Notes under the pieces: generated by a model
Seen by the model: the letters and a program-made list of their open reading frames with translations, nothing else
What the model was told of the DNA's origin: nothing
Database searches by the model: none
Translations under genes and position numbers: made by a program
Assembly (NCBI GenBank): GCA_964016985.1
Contig: OZ024827.1
Span: 78,012,335 to 78,076,334, forward strand
DNA from: Anodontia alba
Lineage: Eukaryota; Mollusca; Bivalvia; Lucinida; Lucinidae
Reading direction: 5' to 3'
Length of the DNA stretch: 64,000 nucleotides
Shown: piece after piece, positions 49,325 to 60,039 of the stretch
How the letters are laid out: every line of letters begins with the position of its first letter
Position numbering within the stretch: position 1 is the first letter of the stretch

Positions 49325-49615
49325 ACATTTAAAGGGTTGGTTGGGTGTGGCGAAGGTGTCGTGTATCTTACGTCACCGGGGCGTCCAGCTGATATTGGCT
49401 TACAGTTGGGTAAGGCTTGCTATCCTTGAGGCATGTGAGGGTAGAAGGGAATGTTTATATTTTTTTCTGTTTCTTCCCTTTCATTCCTCTTCCTCGTTCT
49501 TCCCTGTACCTCTCTTTTATCTCCTCTACTATCTCTTCTGTCTCTTTTCTCCCTTTCTCTGGGAGACGACACATAATGACCGACAAGGGCTAACGTGTTG
49601 TAAAACCTAAACACA
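49325..49615 (+). mobile_element. SINE-like repeat W, copy 1
   Basis: GGGTTGGTTGGGTGTGGCGA, AGGTGTCGTGTATCTTACGT, GGGGCGTCCAGCTGATATTG, then a long C/T-rich middle (TTCCTCTTCCTCGTTCTTCC) and TCTCTGGGAGACGACACATA...CAAGGGCTAACGTGTTGTAA. It matches 53855-54130 over its whole length. Ending CGTT(G)TAAA-C is reminiscent of the conserved GACGTTAAAC ends of several invertebrate SINE families. Confidence 0.6.
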
Positions 49616-49811
49616 ATCATTTGATGAATTTCTTTTGTTACTTACCAATAAGTAGGTCACTTTTACCAGTGTGCTGACATTTGACCTATATATTCATTTG
49701 AAGTATATCTCTCCTTTCTTACTGTACGATATAGGCTGAGCATAATTCGGTGTGTGGGTACCTCTGGTAAAAGATAGTTTATCGCTCAACACACAACGTG
49801 GGAAAAGGGCT

Positions 49812-50229
49812 CTTATGTCATATGCGAACAGCGAAGGTCAGCATTTGCATCATTTAGAAAACGCCTATTCAAATAATATAGAAAAATTCACGTCCAAAAA
49901 CTAAACATTTTCACATAAAAAAAAACAAAACAAAACAAAAAAAAAAACAAAACAAAAAAAAACTCTGATATCTTTTTTTATTTCTGCGTAAAACATAGAT
50001 TGCGGGTACCCGTTAGAACCGCCTTGTTTCTAACGAGTACCCACAATCTATGTTTCCGAGCAAAACTAAGAAAACATTAATGTATACTCCTATAAACCCC
50101 TATACTATATAAAAGTGGGGTTTAAGGGGTCAAAATTATATAGGCATGTTTTCGATATGCCTTACAATCTGATCTGGATATTCTCTGTTCGTCGACATAC
50201 ACTACAGTGTCCATTGATTCTGTAATCGG
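49812..50229. mobile_element. Family E element interrupted by family A copy 9
   Basis: The left part CTTATGTCATATGCGAACAG then CGAAGGTCAG resumes after 50160 with CAATCTGATCTGGATATTCT, CTGTTCGTCGACATACACTA and CAGTGTCCATTGATTCTGTA, matching the uninterrupted relative at 53195-53345. Confidence 0.6.
49851..50159. mobile_element. Family A hairpin element, copy 9
   Basis: Ends CATTTAGAAAACGCCTATTC and ATAGGCATGTTTTCGATATG. An AAAAC-rich expansion sits in the left arm. The central stem is GGTACCCGTTAGAACCGCC and TTCTAACGAGTACCCACAAT. Confidence 0.8.
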
Positions 50230-50369
50230 ACAACGCAGGCCCAGATCTGGGCATGCGTTGTCCGAAAAGTGCTTAAGGGCCCTTTTCGTGCATTGCACAT
50301 TAGTTTAGTCTAACGAAATTTGATGACACGTTTCTTCCGGTGGGCTGTTGTTGATTGCTCTATGATACA
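50230..50369. other. Spacer with a CAACGCAGGCCCAGATCTGG stem
   Basis: CGGACAACGCAGGCCCAGAT mirrors ATCTGGGCATGCGTTGTCCG (50228-50265), a strong hairpin directly beside family E. Confidence 0.55.
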
Positions 50370-50495
50370 TTGCGCAATCTGATCAGAATCTTTACTGGGC
50401 GGATTTTGGATAGCCAAGGTGCAAATTTTCTTCATGCGGACAGCGAAGATTCATGTCGCGCATGTGCAGACTGCTTTGACTCTTCGTTGGGAAAA
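50370..50495. mobile_element. Family D element, partial
   Basis: GCGCAATCTGATCAGAATCT, GGATTTTGGATAGCCAAGGT, CTTCATGCGGACAGCGAAGA and GACTCTTCGTTGGG in D order. Confidence 0.6.
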
Positions 50496-50722
50496 CCCAT
50501 TTATGCCTAATGTCCAATAAAAGGGACATTGGCAAACAGTGTATACGAAGATCAGATGTCGCAGAACGCTGTGTCTGATCAGGGTCTACACTTTTTGCAT
50601 AAAATACCTGAATTTCTGAAAAACAAGGTAAAAATAAAAACAAACCAAACACCTCTTTTACTACAAATGGATCTGTCCAAAGCAATGAGGGACAAGGGTC
50701 CATTCGGCATAAATAGGTTAAT
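50496..50722. mobile_element. Family F hairpin element, full copy
   Basis: Ends AACCCATTTATGCCTAATGT and CGGCATAAATAGGTTAA. The stem is GTGTATACGAAGATCAGATG with GTCTGATCAGGGTCTACACT; the right part is CCAAAGCAATGAGGGACAAG. Confidence 0.75.
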
Positions 50723-51321
50723 TGTACAACGATTGGTTCGGCTGCAGGCTTCGTGATGGCGCAAGCGTAAAACCTTACCCACCATATTCGTCGGTCCGAC
50801 TTCTATACTGTCGTTCTTCAATGGTTCGAATACCTTTGGTATCATGGAAATTTCTGTTAGCGGTAATTCGAGCACGGATGGTAAATCATAGTGATGGTCC
50901 GGAAGCAAATGGGTATACAATGTAATTTTGTGATGTCTTTTTGGTTTTCTTAAAAATAATAGTATGTTGAGTGTACTGATTAGAATCGCCTTGATGAGGC
51001 GATTCTATCGAGTACACGCACCATACAGTTTCATGATGAAATAAAACTCCTTAAATATTTGTATTCTTAAGGTATCGGAAGAACTTCTTAGGGACACAAT
51101 AACGAGTTAGAATCAGCCACGGTAAACGAGCCATCAGTGTTCGAGTCACTGAAGTTATACTGTATGATTGAGATATCCATGATCACTCGAAGGACAAATT
51201 CTAATATGGTTTACTTAACATGCCATTTGGAAACAAATATTTCTTTGTTATGAAAGTTTACCTTTTGAGTGTGAAAGGTGTTCAGAAAGCTTGACGATCC
51301 TGCCAATAGTATATGAGTTCT
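50723..51321. other. Unassigned, with relatives of family A and of pogo ends
   Basis: 50965-51037 is a small hairpin, GAGTGTACTGATTAGAATCG then CCTTGATGAGG and CGATTCTATCGAGTACACGC, a diverged mini-relative of the family A core. 51070-51168 has pogo-type TCGAGT words. A 113-residue minus frame (50579-50920) runs through family F and is discounted. Confidence 0.45.
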
Positions 51322-51600
51322 CATCACGAAAACATGTCTATATAATTTTGACCCCCTTAAACCCCACTTTTATATAGTAAAACTGGGGTTGGCAGGGGTA
51401 TACATTATTTTTCTTATTTCTGCTTAAAACATTGATTGTGGGTACTCGTTAGAACCGCCTCGTCGAGGTGGTTCTAACGAGTACCCACAATCTATGTTTT
51501 TGAGCAGAAATGTGAAAATTATCAGATTTTTTTATTTGAAAAATTTTATTTTATGGTGGTCAAATTTTCTGTATATTTGAATAGGCATGTTTTCGTAATG
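51322..51600. mobile_element. Family A hairpin element, copy 10
   Basis: Full length, ends CATCACGAAAACATGTCTAT and ATAGGCATGTTTTCGTAATG. The central stem is intact with one mismatch (CGTCGAGGTGG). Confidence 0.88.
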
Positions 51601-52108
51601 TGAAAGGAATAACTGAGCACCAGCCTACACTTCTTTGTTTTGTAAGGACTATCAGTTAAGAAATATATCTTTTGAGGTTGTCTTGTATTTACTGTTAAAA
51701 GCAAGAACACGCCAGCTCTTCAGAAAAATGTCTTCTGTTTACACAAAATATTTTAAGGATAAAACTAAATCATGCTCGTTCAATAATGGATTTGTCTGGT
51801 CATATGGTCATTTGTCATTATCTATCATTGTATTGAACTTTTAAGACAAAAACATGTTATGGGGATCGATTAACTTGTCTTTGTGATGAGTTTCTTCAGA
51901 GGACTGAATACTGCTCAAAGACGGAGCATTTTAAGCTGAATGATTCATCTCGCGTTTCAAAGGATGATCACTCTAGTAGCAAATAATCTGCCTAATTCGT
52001 AGCTGACTTCATTCACATGAGGTATGTAAGCAAACTCTGAATGGCCTTGTTCACAATCATGTTTATCATCGGGAGCAACAGGAACCTTTGAGCATGCGTT
52101 TCACTGCC
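51601..52108. other. Unassigned
   Basis: No gene or recognised repeat; a 69-residue frame at 51635 lacks motifs. Confidence 0.3.
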
Positions 52109-52345
52109 AAAAGTACCTGAGCCAGCGCAGGACAAAATCTAAAATAAGACTTGTGCGACCAACAAAGGCTCAGATCAGCCTGCGCATCCGCGCAGTCTGA
52201 TCATAGTCTTTGGTGATCACATGTGTCTTCTACAGTCTACGGGCTATCTAAAGATAGATAAAGGAGAGCCCTTGCAATACTGGGTGGATGTACAGGCTGA
52301 TCTGAGTTCTTGCACTTTACACAGGTCTTATTGTACTGGCTCACC
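52109..52345. mobile_element. Family D element, GAGCCAGCGCAGGACAAAA sub-type
   Basis: Ends GAGCCAGCGCAGGACAAAAT and CTTATTGTACTGGCTC. A left stem of GCTCAGATCAGCCTGCGCAT with CGCGCAGTCTGATCATAGTC is well kept; the right stem is worn. Confidence 0.7.
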
Positions 52346-52360
52346 TACTAATGTGTAGTT

Positions 52361-52545
52361 TAACCCTTGTCCTGCTGAACCCGGATATACACTACCTTTG
52401 CAAACAGTGTAGATCCAGATCAGTTGGTTTCTAAGATGCCATTCAGTATGTGAATTTATATCAACTATCTGAATCAAGTAATCCGATTGGCTGAAATTTT
52501 GAAAAAGTCGTGGCATCTTAATTTATTCAGCAGGACAAGGGTTTA
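52361..52545. mobile_element. Family G element, copy 2
   Basis: Ends TAACCCTTGTCCTGCTGAAC and TTCAGCAGGACAAGGGTTTA, a near-perfect 20-base terminal inverted repeat that is decayed in copy 1. It shares TGTAGATCCAGATCAGTTGG and AGTAATCCGATTGGCTGAAA. Confidence 0.78.
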
Positions 52546-52983
52546 GTAGATGGCTACACTAGGAAGCCTAAATTTTCTGTCATTTTCTACAAGGGAGACA
52601 ACAATTGTGACTTCCTGTTTGCTTTCCTGCTTACCAAGTCCTTTCTGAAAATATATATACTCTAAAAGTAGAGAATTTGCTCTCCGTGGAACATCTGATA
52701 AATAATTTACTGTGTACGAGCGTATATTCTATAAATGTGTTCACATTATCTCTTTCCCTATACTTTTTCTAAGATCTGAACAAACCTACCGTTGTGTCTA
52801 TATTCTTTATGAATAGCAAATGATATAGAGCGTGATCCGACGCCGTGTTTTGCGGCGTCTTACGATTTACATTTGCACTGTTTTCTTAGGCCTGTCCGTT
52901 TAAATAACCAGGGTAAACACGGTAAGAACTTATTGCTAATAACGGTATATAAAATGTATCAACATATCAGATATAATCCTTAT
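52546..52983. other. Unassigned, with an F-type stem
   Basis: 52832-52882 has GATCCGACGCCGTGTTTTGC then GGCGTCTTACGATTTAC. No gene is seen. Confidence 0.4.
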
Positions 52984-53194
52984 TAGTTCAATTTGGTGAC
53001 TAGAACGAAAATGAAAAGATTCTCTGTCTGTCCGAAAATAATTAATAGTGATTTTCGAATCAGTGATACAAGTAACACGAATCGTTCAATGTCTTCATAC
53101 AAATCGCATCAAAACTAAAGGTGTCTATTATCCGTTGATGTCCAATGAGAAGAATGACTATAATTCCATATGCGAACATCAAAGGCCTTGATCA

Positions 53195-53345
53195 GATTGC
53201 GCATCCTTTATGCGCCACGAGAAAATGACTCTTATTTCATATGCGAACAGCGAAGGCCCAGATCAGACTGTGCGAATGCGCAGTCTGATCAGGGCCTTCT
53301 CTGTTCGTTGATATATTCTATAGTATCAATTGATGCGGTAAGCGG
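53195..53345. mobile_element. Family E hairpin element, uninterrupted
   Basis: TATGCGAACAGCGAAGGCCC then AGATCAGACTGTGCGAATGC pairs with GCGCAGTCTGATCAGGGCCT and TCTCTGTTCG. The left end, CATATGCGAACATCAAAGGC, is also seen in a shorter form at 53168. Confidence 0.65.
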
Positions 53346-53612
53346 ACAGTGAGTTTCTAATCAGTGTGCGGTTTTACGGGGGCCCGTAGAACTTTTGCAG
53401 AAATTTACTCTAGGATGGGGAAAGGATGTGTAAGCTAACGATACGGTGCATTCGCTCTCATCCCTACTATGCCCCATACTGCCCTACCATGTGTAATTAT
53501 TACTGTAAATAATCTACAGGCGCCCGTAAAATACATGGGATATGTACTGCTATCCAGTTGCCAGTATTTACCGTAAAATCTACGTGATCTGTTGACAAAG
53601 TAAAATGTATCT
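53346..53612. other. Unassigned spacer
   Basis: Nothing recognised. Confidence 0.3.
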
Positions 53613-53854
53613 TGTTAGTTCAATTTGGTGACTAGAACGAAACTAAACTGGAGAATCATAAAATGCAGGTCAGTTTGAAAATGATTTATTGTCATTTACG
53701 AATCAGTGATAACAGGATCCGTTCAAAATCTTCATTCAAATCATATCAAAACTAAAGGTGTCTTCATCCTTTGATGCCCAACGAGAAAATGACTAATTCC
53801 ATAATGCCAACATCGAAGACCTTAATCAGGTTGCACATCCTTTAATGCGCCACG

Positions 53855-54130
53855 AGGGTGGATGGGTGAGGCAAAGGGTCGTGTATCTTACGTCGCCCGG
53901 GGCGTTACATGGGATTGGCTTGCATTTGGACAAAGCCTGCTATACTTGCAGCAGGTAAGGGTAGAGAGAGAATGTTTTTATTTCTTCTGTGTTTTCACTT
54001 TCATTCATTTTCCTCTTTCTCCCCTGTCCCTCTCTTTCATCCTCTACTATCTCTCTTCTCCTTTTTCTCTGGGGAACAATACAAATGACCCACACGAGTT
54101 TACGTGTCGTTAAACCCCAATACTATAAAT
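53855..54130 (+). mobile_element. SINE-like repeat W, copy 2
   Basis: GGTGGATGGGTGAGGCAAAG, GGTCGTGTATCTTACGTCGC, TTGGACAAAGCCTGCTATAC, a C/T-rich middle, then TCTCTGGGGAACAATACAAA and GTTTACGTGTCGTTAAACCC. It starts exactly where the second copy of the duplication ends (GCCACGAG), so it may have inserted there. Confidence 0.62.
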
Positions 54131-56016
54131 ATATATTGAAAACAAATTAACCTTCAGAGCAATAAACACATTCACAAAACTGAAAACAGCTTACTGTCGA
54201 GTTTTCTGGGCCAGACTAGCTAGTTTGGCCAAAAAAGACCTCATCAATGACACTCATAAACATTGTCAAAATCCCAGGGAGTCATTTTAAGGGGATGTAC
54301 GGCAATAACACCAGCTGTAGTGAACATACATGTTATAGATTGTAAAAGCAATGATCCGTCAGAGCAATGAACACATTCAAAAACTTAAAAACAGCTGCGG
54401 TGTTAATTTTTTTTCCTGGGTCAGACTTTCTTCTTCCGGCCAATCCAAGGAAATACTCAAAGCAGATACTATTTTTGTGGAAATTGTAATTTTTGGTTAG
54501 AAATATAGATTCAATTCTCATGAAAGGAATAATTTTGATTCTGTTCTATATAATATACTGAGAGGCAAAAATAAGTTTAATTTGTCACCGGAATTTTACA
54601 TATGTACATTAATCGTTGATATCATATAATAAGAACAATCATTTACACATAATTTGCAACAATTTCCAGGACATTCTATCAAAGAGTAAGGAAATGACAT
54701 TTACGGAAACGAATAGGGGTATAAATCAACATTTGCGTATGAGTAGCTTCCCTTTAAAAGTGCCTTTTGAACAAAGAAACTTACATTTATGCATTTGTAT
54801 TGCATTCAGTCGATAGAAAGATAAACAAAATGCTGTAAGGACATGTTTCAACTTCAATTACCTAACAGAGTACACTGTCAAATTTCTATACCAAGGACAT
54901 GACGTTTTTGACATTTTCGTTCCTCTTCTGACAGAATGTACTGAATTTCTATTGGACATCAATTGACATTGTTCTGTTAAATAAACGGTTTTAGGAGATT
55001 TCATCTGTATGTGGTACAAGGAGGCTGAACGCCACTTTAGATACAGACTCTTTAGATTCCCAATATTTTTCATTCAAAGGGAGGTAATTTGAGACGGGAA
55101 GAAATTTTAATTCATTTGATGGGAAATTTGAATTAAATAACGTTGTGGTTTTACTCAAAGACATTTGTGCAAGACATTTATGAAAAGTAAAAAGACATTT
55201 GTTTTATACAAAGCGAGTTATGACTGGAAATGCTGTTTTTAATTAAGGGCTCATAACTCCAAAATGTATGACTGCGAAAGAATTACCTCAGTGATTTTCA
55301 AAGAAAGACGTTTGACAAAAAAAAAAAAAAAAAAAAGAAAGAAAAATAGAAATGACCATGAAAACATTTTAACGAAAAAAGTACAACACGAGTCGGTATT
55401 CAAAACTCGAAACTGTATACTTTTTATTGCCTTTGAGTATATATTGGTTTAAACATATTTAATTTGTATAATTTCAATATAATAATATAAACTAGTACAA
55501 ACATTGATAATTTATACAAATGGGATTCAGAAGAAAGTCAGAAGACTTGTATTAATCTGTATCCCGATTTGTATTCATCAAAGCTTACAATACCAATAGC
55601 AATACGTGATTTGAACAACTTACAGCTTAATTAATTGTACTATTTTACATGTTAAACCATGTATCAGAATAAGCAGAAGAAACGAGAATACTTGGGACAT
55701 TTGTACTCCCTTTATTTCTGCATAACTAGGTATTTTATTTACCATTGATAACCTAATAATCTACTATCTAAAATATATGCATGTTCGTGATTTTATGAGA
55801 TGCTACAGCTCCACGGGGAATGGAGTCCTGATATATTTTCATAAAAAAAAACACTATAACACAACAATCGTAATAACTCTAAGACAAAAACAAAATTTAG
55901 CCGTCAGGATAACTATATAACGGACCGGTCGACTAGCTTGAAATATCTTATTTTGCTATGTTAAAGCATGGGCTGTTTTATATAATTACAGTATTATTAT
56001 AGTTTATTTTAATTGC
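54131..56016. other. Long unassigned AT-rich stretch with a diverged duplication
   Basis: CAGAGCAATAAACACATTCA...AACTGAAAACAGCTT...GGGCCAGACT (54155-54235) recurs as CAGAGCAATGAACACATTCA...AACAGCTGCGG...GGGTCAGACTTTC (54359-54430). An A-run lies at 55318-55336. No open frame here shows a known domain. Confidence 0.4.
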
Positions 56017-56400
56017 TTATATAATTTCAAAACGTTTAGATTTTAAGATAAAATTCTGAACTGCTGTAAATATTTGTTGATTCTGCGTTTCATTCAATTC
56101 TTGGCTTCCGTAAAGGAGAACATTAAGGGTCGGTGTATGAATATGAGTCACTGTATCCAACATTTCTTGTCTTTGATTGCTAAAACGATTACATTTCTAA
56201 AGGAAATGATTTGTGTCTTCAATGGCTCCACAGGCACACAATGGGTTGTCTAAAATATTTTTACAATATAGATGTTCACATAGAAAACTACATTTTGTTC
56301 TCAATCGTGCGTGGTGGATCTGTCTCAGGCGTTTACCAGCAAAGAAAAAAATTGGGTGGGTTAGTAATGTTACTGGTAACGGAAAACGGAAGATCCAGTA
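56017..56400 (-). pseudogene. LINE C-terminal zinc-binding region (second LINE lineage)
   Basis: Minus-strand translation from about 56390 down: FPLPVTLLTHPIFFFAGKRL, RQIHHARLRTKCSFLCEHLY, CKNILDNPLCACGAIEDTNH, FL-stop-KCNRFSNQRQEMLD, then NVLLYGSQELNETQNQQIFT, AVQNFILKSKRFEII and a stop at 56017-56019. The CxCG...E..HFL..C pattern is the zinc-binding end typical of several non-LTR retrotransposon reverse-transcriptase proteins (after the RT or RNase H part). It differs from the LWNDLP-type end of the 40-45 kb LINE, so this is another lineage. One in-frame stop (TAG where an aromatic residue is usual) breaks it. The upstream RT is not found at higher coordinates, so the copy is 5'-truncated near 56450. 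Confidence 0.75.
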
Positions 56401-57179
56401 TATTTAAATATAAAAACGTGCATAATTAATCCCCTCTGGCAAGCGGAGGCTTCTGGCTTCCAGGTAAACTGCATCAGAACGAAAGGGAAAACCAAACGTC
56501 ACGGGTCATCAGACAAGGTCATTTTACACATGTTTAGGCCAGCTATGAAAAATTACGGACAATATAAATACCATGCTGTAATACCGCTGATATACCTTTG
56601 ATATACACAAAAATAAGCACAAATATAACCTCGTCCGGCGATCCGTGACCACGCATCACGATGCTATATTCAATGCAATACAACCAAAAGCCTCAGGTCT
56701 CCAGATAAGACAATATTTAGTCCATAAGGGGATAACTCGCAATGTATCATTTGATATAACAAGGTACCCAATGTTAGAAAAAGTGAAGACCTAGACCAGA
56801 CCATACTGCCATGCAGCCCGATCAGGGCTCATACAGTACCTTGGTTAATATCACACTACACCCAATGTGCGCAAGTAGTGGAGACACAAATCACTGGATA
56901 CGTCAATGCAGTCCGGTCGGACTGTACACCAATATCGGATTTAGATCACTTTATATGCTGTGCTCAGTCATCAACGACACAGACCAGATCATACACTGTA
57001 CAGAAAGATGGGAAAAGCATGCGCCTCTCCGCTGTCAGTCCGGTATTTGAGTATATATCAGAAGGTGTATGGATTTTAGGGTATATACTACCTATTTATG
57101 ACGCTTGAGGGCAACGTCAGAGTAAAGATGATTGGTGATGTGAAAAAATGTATGAGCGGCGACATTTCAAAACCAACAA
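56401..57179. other. Unassigned, with overlapping short frames
   Basis: Two overlapping plus frames (79 and 76 residues, 56811-57108) have unremarkable composition and no family I recognise. They could be an exon, but nothing supports it. Confidence 0.3.
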
Positions 57180-57340
57180 AGAGAGTGTACGCACAGCGAA
57201 GACTCAGATCAGTCTTCGCTGTCAGCATGAAGAAACCTTGGGTCCTTAGCTACCCGTTGAGCGCAAGCGAAGACTCTTATCAGAGATCAGACTGGGCTGA
57301 TTTGTGTCTTCACTTTGTAGGTTTTGTCATGTAGCGGCTC
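57180..57340. mobile_element. Family D element, compacted copy
   Basis: GCGAAGACTCAGATCAGTCT, TCGCTGTCAGCATGAAGAAA, GCGAAGACTCTTATCAGAGA and GTAGGTTTTGTCATGTAGCG in family order. Confidence 0.6.
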
Positions 57341-58069
57341 ACATGACATTACCAAGAGAAGACTACAATCACGAAGTGCAGCCTTCACGAGGCACTGAGG
57401 TGTGAAAATGTGAAACCACCATTGACGACGGTTCGTCAGCAGAAAAAACCGCAGACTTTTTATCCATCCCACGCAGTTACATGTATTCTCACCACGTCAA
57501 TCTCTGATCATACTTCCGGAAAAGACAGCTCATTTCCCTTCAGTAGATTTTTAGACTGGATACAAAAGCAACTAGTTCTTCCGCCTTGGTTTCACCTTCG
57601 CAAATGGGTACGAATAAGGGCATATTGTTCGAACAGAAAAAGCTAAGGTTAACCAACACATTCTTCATTTCTGTCAAGGTCTACACAGATCAATAACAAC
57701 GTTTATAGGCAATAACCATGGCTTGGCGAAATAAGCCATCAACTGAAACGTGATATCCTTGATTAAATACCTGATCGGTGTACATTGTACATTGTGGTCA
57801 GTCTCATTATGGCATCTTTGAGATGTGGTCCTAAAGGGTTATTGCGACAAATCGATTATTGCATGTTTTAAATTTCTCGCCTGACGGCTCGAAATTTAAA
57901 ACTATGCAATAACAATTACTTGCTTAGCCTCAACGTTGTTGATGAGCAGGCAGATTCGAGCTTTGGTTGCCTCAAAACTCTTTGTTGTCTAAGGAGATTA
58001 AACTATCTATTACATACTAAACAATTATTCTGTTGTCGTATATCATCGTCCAGTGGACTATTGAATTTG
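57341..58069. other. Unassigned, with a hairpin and a tail fragment
   Basis: An inverted family L tail lies at 57362-57410 (ACAATCACGAAGTGCAGCCT). A hairpin lies at 57838-57912: TTATTGCATGTTTTAAATTT, CTCGCCTGACGGCTCG, AAATTTAAAACTATGCAATA. No gene is seen. Confidence 0.5.
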
Positions 58070-58245
58070 TTGCATGCTAAGTAAAATTACAGCAGACGAC
58101 ATTTGGAATATAATCACATTTTTCGTAGAAAAAAGACTTTGACAGCTTATGAGAACTGTCTTCTTAGGAGACATTTTGCATGAAGCCAATTTTCTATGGA
58201 AAATAAGAAACATATAATCAATTTGTCGTCTGCTGAACTTGAAGG
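58070..58245. mobile_element. Family M hairpin element, copy
   Basis: Ends TACAGCAGACGACATTTGGA and TCAATTTGTCGTCTGCTGAA. The centre keeps GTCTTCTTAGGAGACATTTT but the left inner arm is altered. Confidence 0.6.
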
Positions 58246-58683
58246 TTAATATAAAATGATTTCCAGACATAATACAATCATTCTTCAGTTGATTGCACCC
58301 GCAGCTTGCAACTGATATTTAGATATAAGCGAGTCGCGATTACTTAGCAGCCGTTTTATCACGCAGTAAAGTTTTTCATCGGAGCTACACAGAAAAAAAA
58401 CAACAAAAAACAATTATGGAGATATTCAGGACAAGTGACACGGCACAAAAAGAATTAGTATGCCAAAATTGTTCAGTGCGTTTTATATCTCCAGTTTACT
58501 CCCATTATATCAAGCATTGATAACTAAACCTACTGCTAAATAAAGGAAAATATCGGTTATTTTTGCTAAATTTTGTTGACATTCTAGCTCCTTTTACCAA
58601 AATGTAATGTTATCTCAAGCCAAAATATTGTAGTCCCTATGAGTTTGAGATAATGATAGTCGACTGTATTTGACGCAAGTTAA
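58246..58683. other. Unassigned, ending in a solo pogo-type terminus
   Basis: AGTTTGAGATAATGATAGTC then GACTGTA at 58637-58665 is a right-hand pogo-type end. The rest is unassigned. Confidence 0.4.
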
Positions 58684-58961
58684 CATTACGAAAACATGCC
58701 TATTCAAATATACTGAAAATTTTACCGCCAAAAAATGATAATTTTCAGATAAAAAATTCTAATATTTTCAGATTTCTGCTCAAAACATAGATTGTGGGTA
58801 CTTGTTAGAACCGCCTCGCTGAGGCGGTTCTAACGAGTACCCACAATCTACGTTTTTGAGCAGAAATAAGAAAAATAACGTATACCCCTGAAAACCCTAG
58901 TTTTACTATATAAAGGTGGGGTTTAAGGGGGTCAAAATTATATAGGTATGTTTTCGTGATG
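58684..58961. mobile_element. Family A hairpin element, copy 11
   Basis: Full length, inverted orientation: ends CATTACGAAAACATGCCTAT and ATAGGTATGTTTTCGTGATG; centre CCTCGCTGAGG. Confidence 0.88.
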
Positions 58962-59033
58962 AATAGTATCAATGTTTCAGGGCAAACAATTCTGGTTACT
59001 CTTATCGATATGATTGTGTCTTTCATTACGAAA
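58962..59033. other. Short spacer between two family A copies
   Basis: 72 bases of unrelated sequence. Confidence 0.5.
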
Positions 59034-59301
59034 ACACGCCTATTCAAATATATAGAATATTTCATCTCCAAAAACTGAAAATTTTCAGATATTTTTTTTT
59101 TTTTTAATATTTCTGCTCAAAAACATAGATTGTTGGTACTCGTTATAACCGCCTCGGCGAGGCGGTTCTAACGAGTACCCACAATTTATGTTTTTGAGCA
59201 GAAATAAAAAAAAATAATATATATACCCATGTAAACCTAAGTGTTACTTTATAAAAGTGGGGTTTAAGGGGTTCAAATTGTATAGGGATGTTTTCGTGAT
59301 G
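59034..59301. mobile_element. Family A hairpin element, copy 12
   Basis: Ends CATTACGAAAACACGCCTAT and ATAGGGATGTTTTCGTGATG; same orientation as copy 11; centre CCTCGGCGAGG. Confidence 0.88.
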
Positions 59302-59734
59302 TGTGCACGTCGTTTGTTGCTATAACAAGCTACTTTTTGATTAGCTCTAATGGCACTTTTACCATTTTTTCTGATAGATGACAAAGAAGAACCGATGATT
59401 GACGGGTTGTTTAACAAGAACTAAAACAAACAATTAATAGAAACATTGAATCTTTGCTAAAACATTGAGTACATTACAGTCTAATTTGTAAACCAGGAAG
59501 CAGTCAGTCGCAATGTTGTAGAAAATAATGATTACTACAGTTTGTATTTTAGTTAATAATGTGTTTCCGAACTTACTATGTGCCTTTCATTGCTCGTTCA
59601 ATCAATAAGAATAACTTCCGCGGTAATTATAACATTGTAGCTTTTTCATTACGACGAATGCGTTCTTACTATGGGTACACGTACCTAGATACATGTAGTA
59701 GTTTTCCTAATGGCCATTTCAAGATGGTTCCTGT
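59302..59734. other. Unassigned
   Basis: No gene or recognised repeat. Confidence 0.3.
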
Positions 59735-59880
59735 GTTGCTGTTCGTCTGTGTTTGGTCGTTTGTGGTTTCATATGTGGCGTTTGTATTGTCCTTATTTGT
59801 TCCTCGTCTCCTCATTCGCAGGTGCCTCTGGAAAGATGTGCTTGGTGGTTGTGGCATTTCCTGGGTATATTCAATAGTGG
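59735..59880 (+). repeat. Family L dispersed tail fragment
   Basis: GTCTGTGTTTGGTCGTTTGT, GGCGTTTGTATTGTCCTTAT, TTGTTCCTCGTCTCCTCATT, GGTGCCTCTGGAAAGATGTG and GGTTGTGGCATTTCCTGGGT parallel 12985-13290. Confidence 0.5.
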
Positions 59881-59950
59881 CATGACATCAGGTACATCTT
59901 TCCACCATATAGATATCGGTAGGTACTGGATAAAAGTGTAACTTCTAGTG

Positions 59951-59954
<4 letters not shown>

Positions 59955-60037
<83 letters not shown>
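59955..60037. repeat. (CT)n(CA)n compound microsatellite
   Basis: About 17 CT units followed by about 24 CA units. Confidence 0.95.

Positions 60038-60039
<2 letters not shown>

Larger units (their letters stand above)
52984..53858. repeat. Diverged direct duplication, about 240 bp, offset about 630 bp
   Basis: 52984-53225 and 53613-53858 share, in order, CAATTTGGTGACTAGAACGA, ACGAATCAGTGATA (TTCGAATCAGTGATAC), TCAAAACTAAAGGTGTCT, GATGCCCAACGAGAAAATGA and GCGCCACGAG. Divergence is substantial. The sequence between them includes family E (53195-53345). Confidence 0.75.

Noticed and set aside
56811..57108. Overlapping plus frames considered as a coding exon
   Set aside because: Two frames of similar length overlap in different phases and neither has a recognisable motif.
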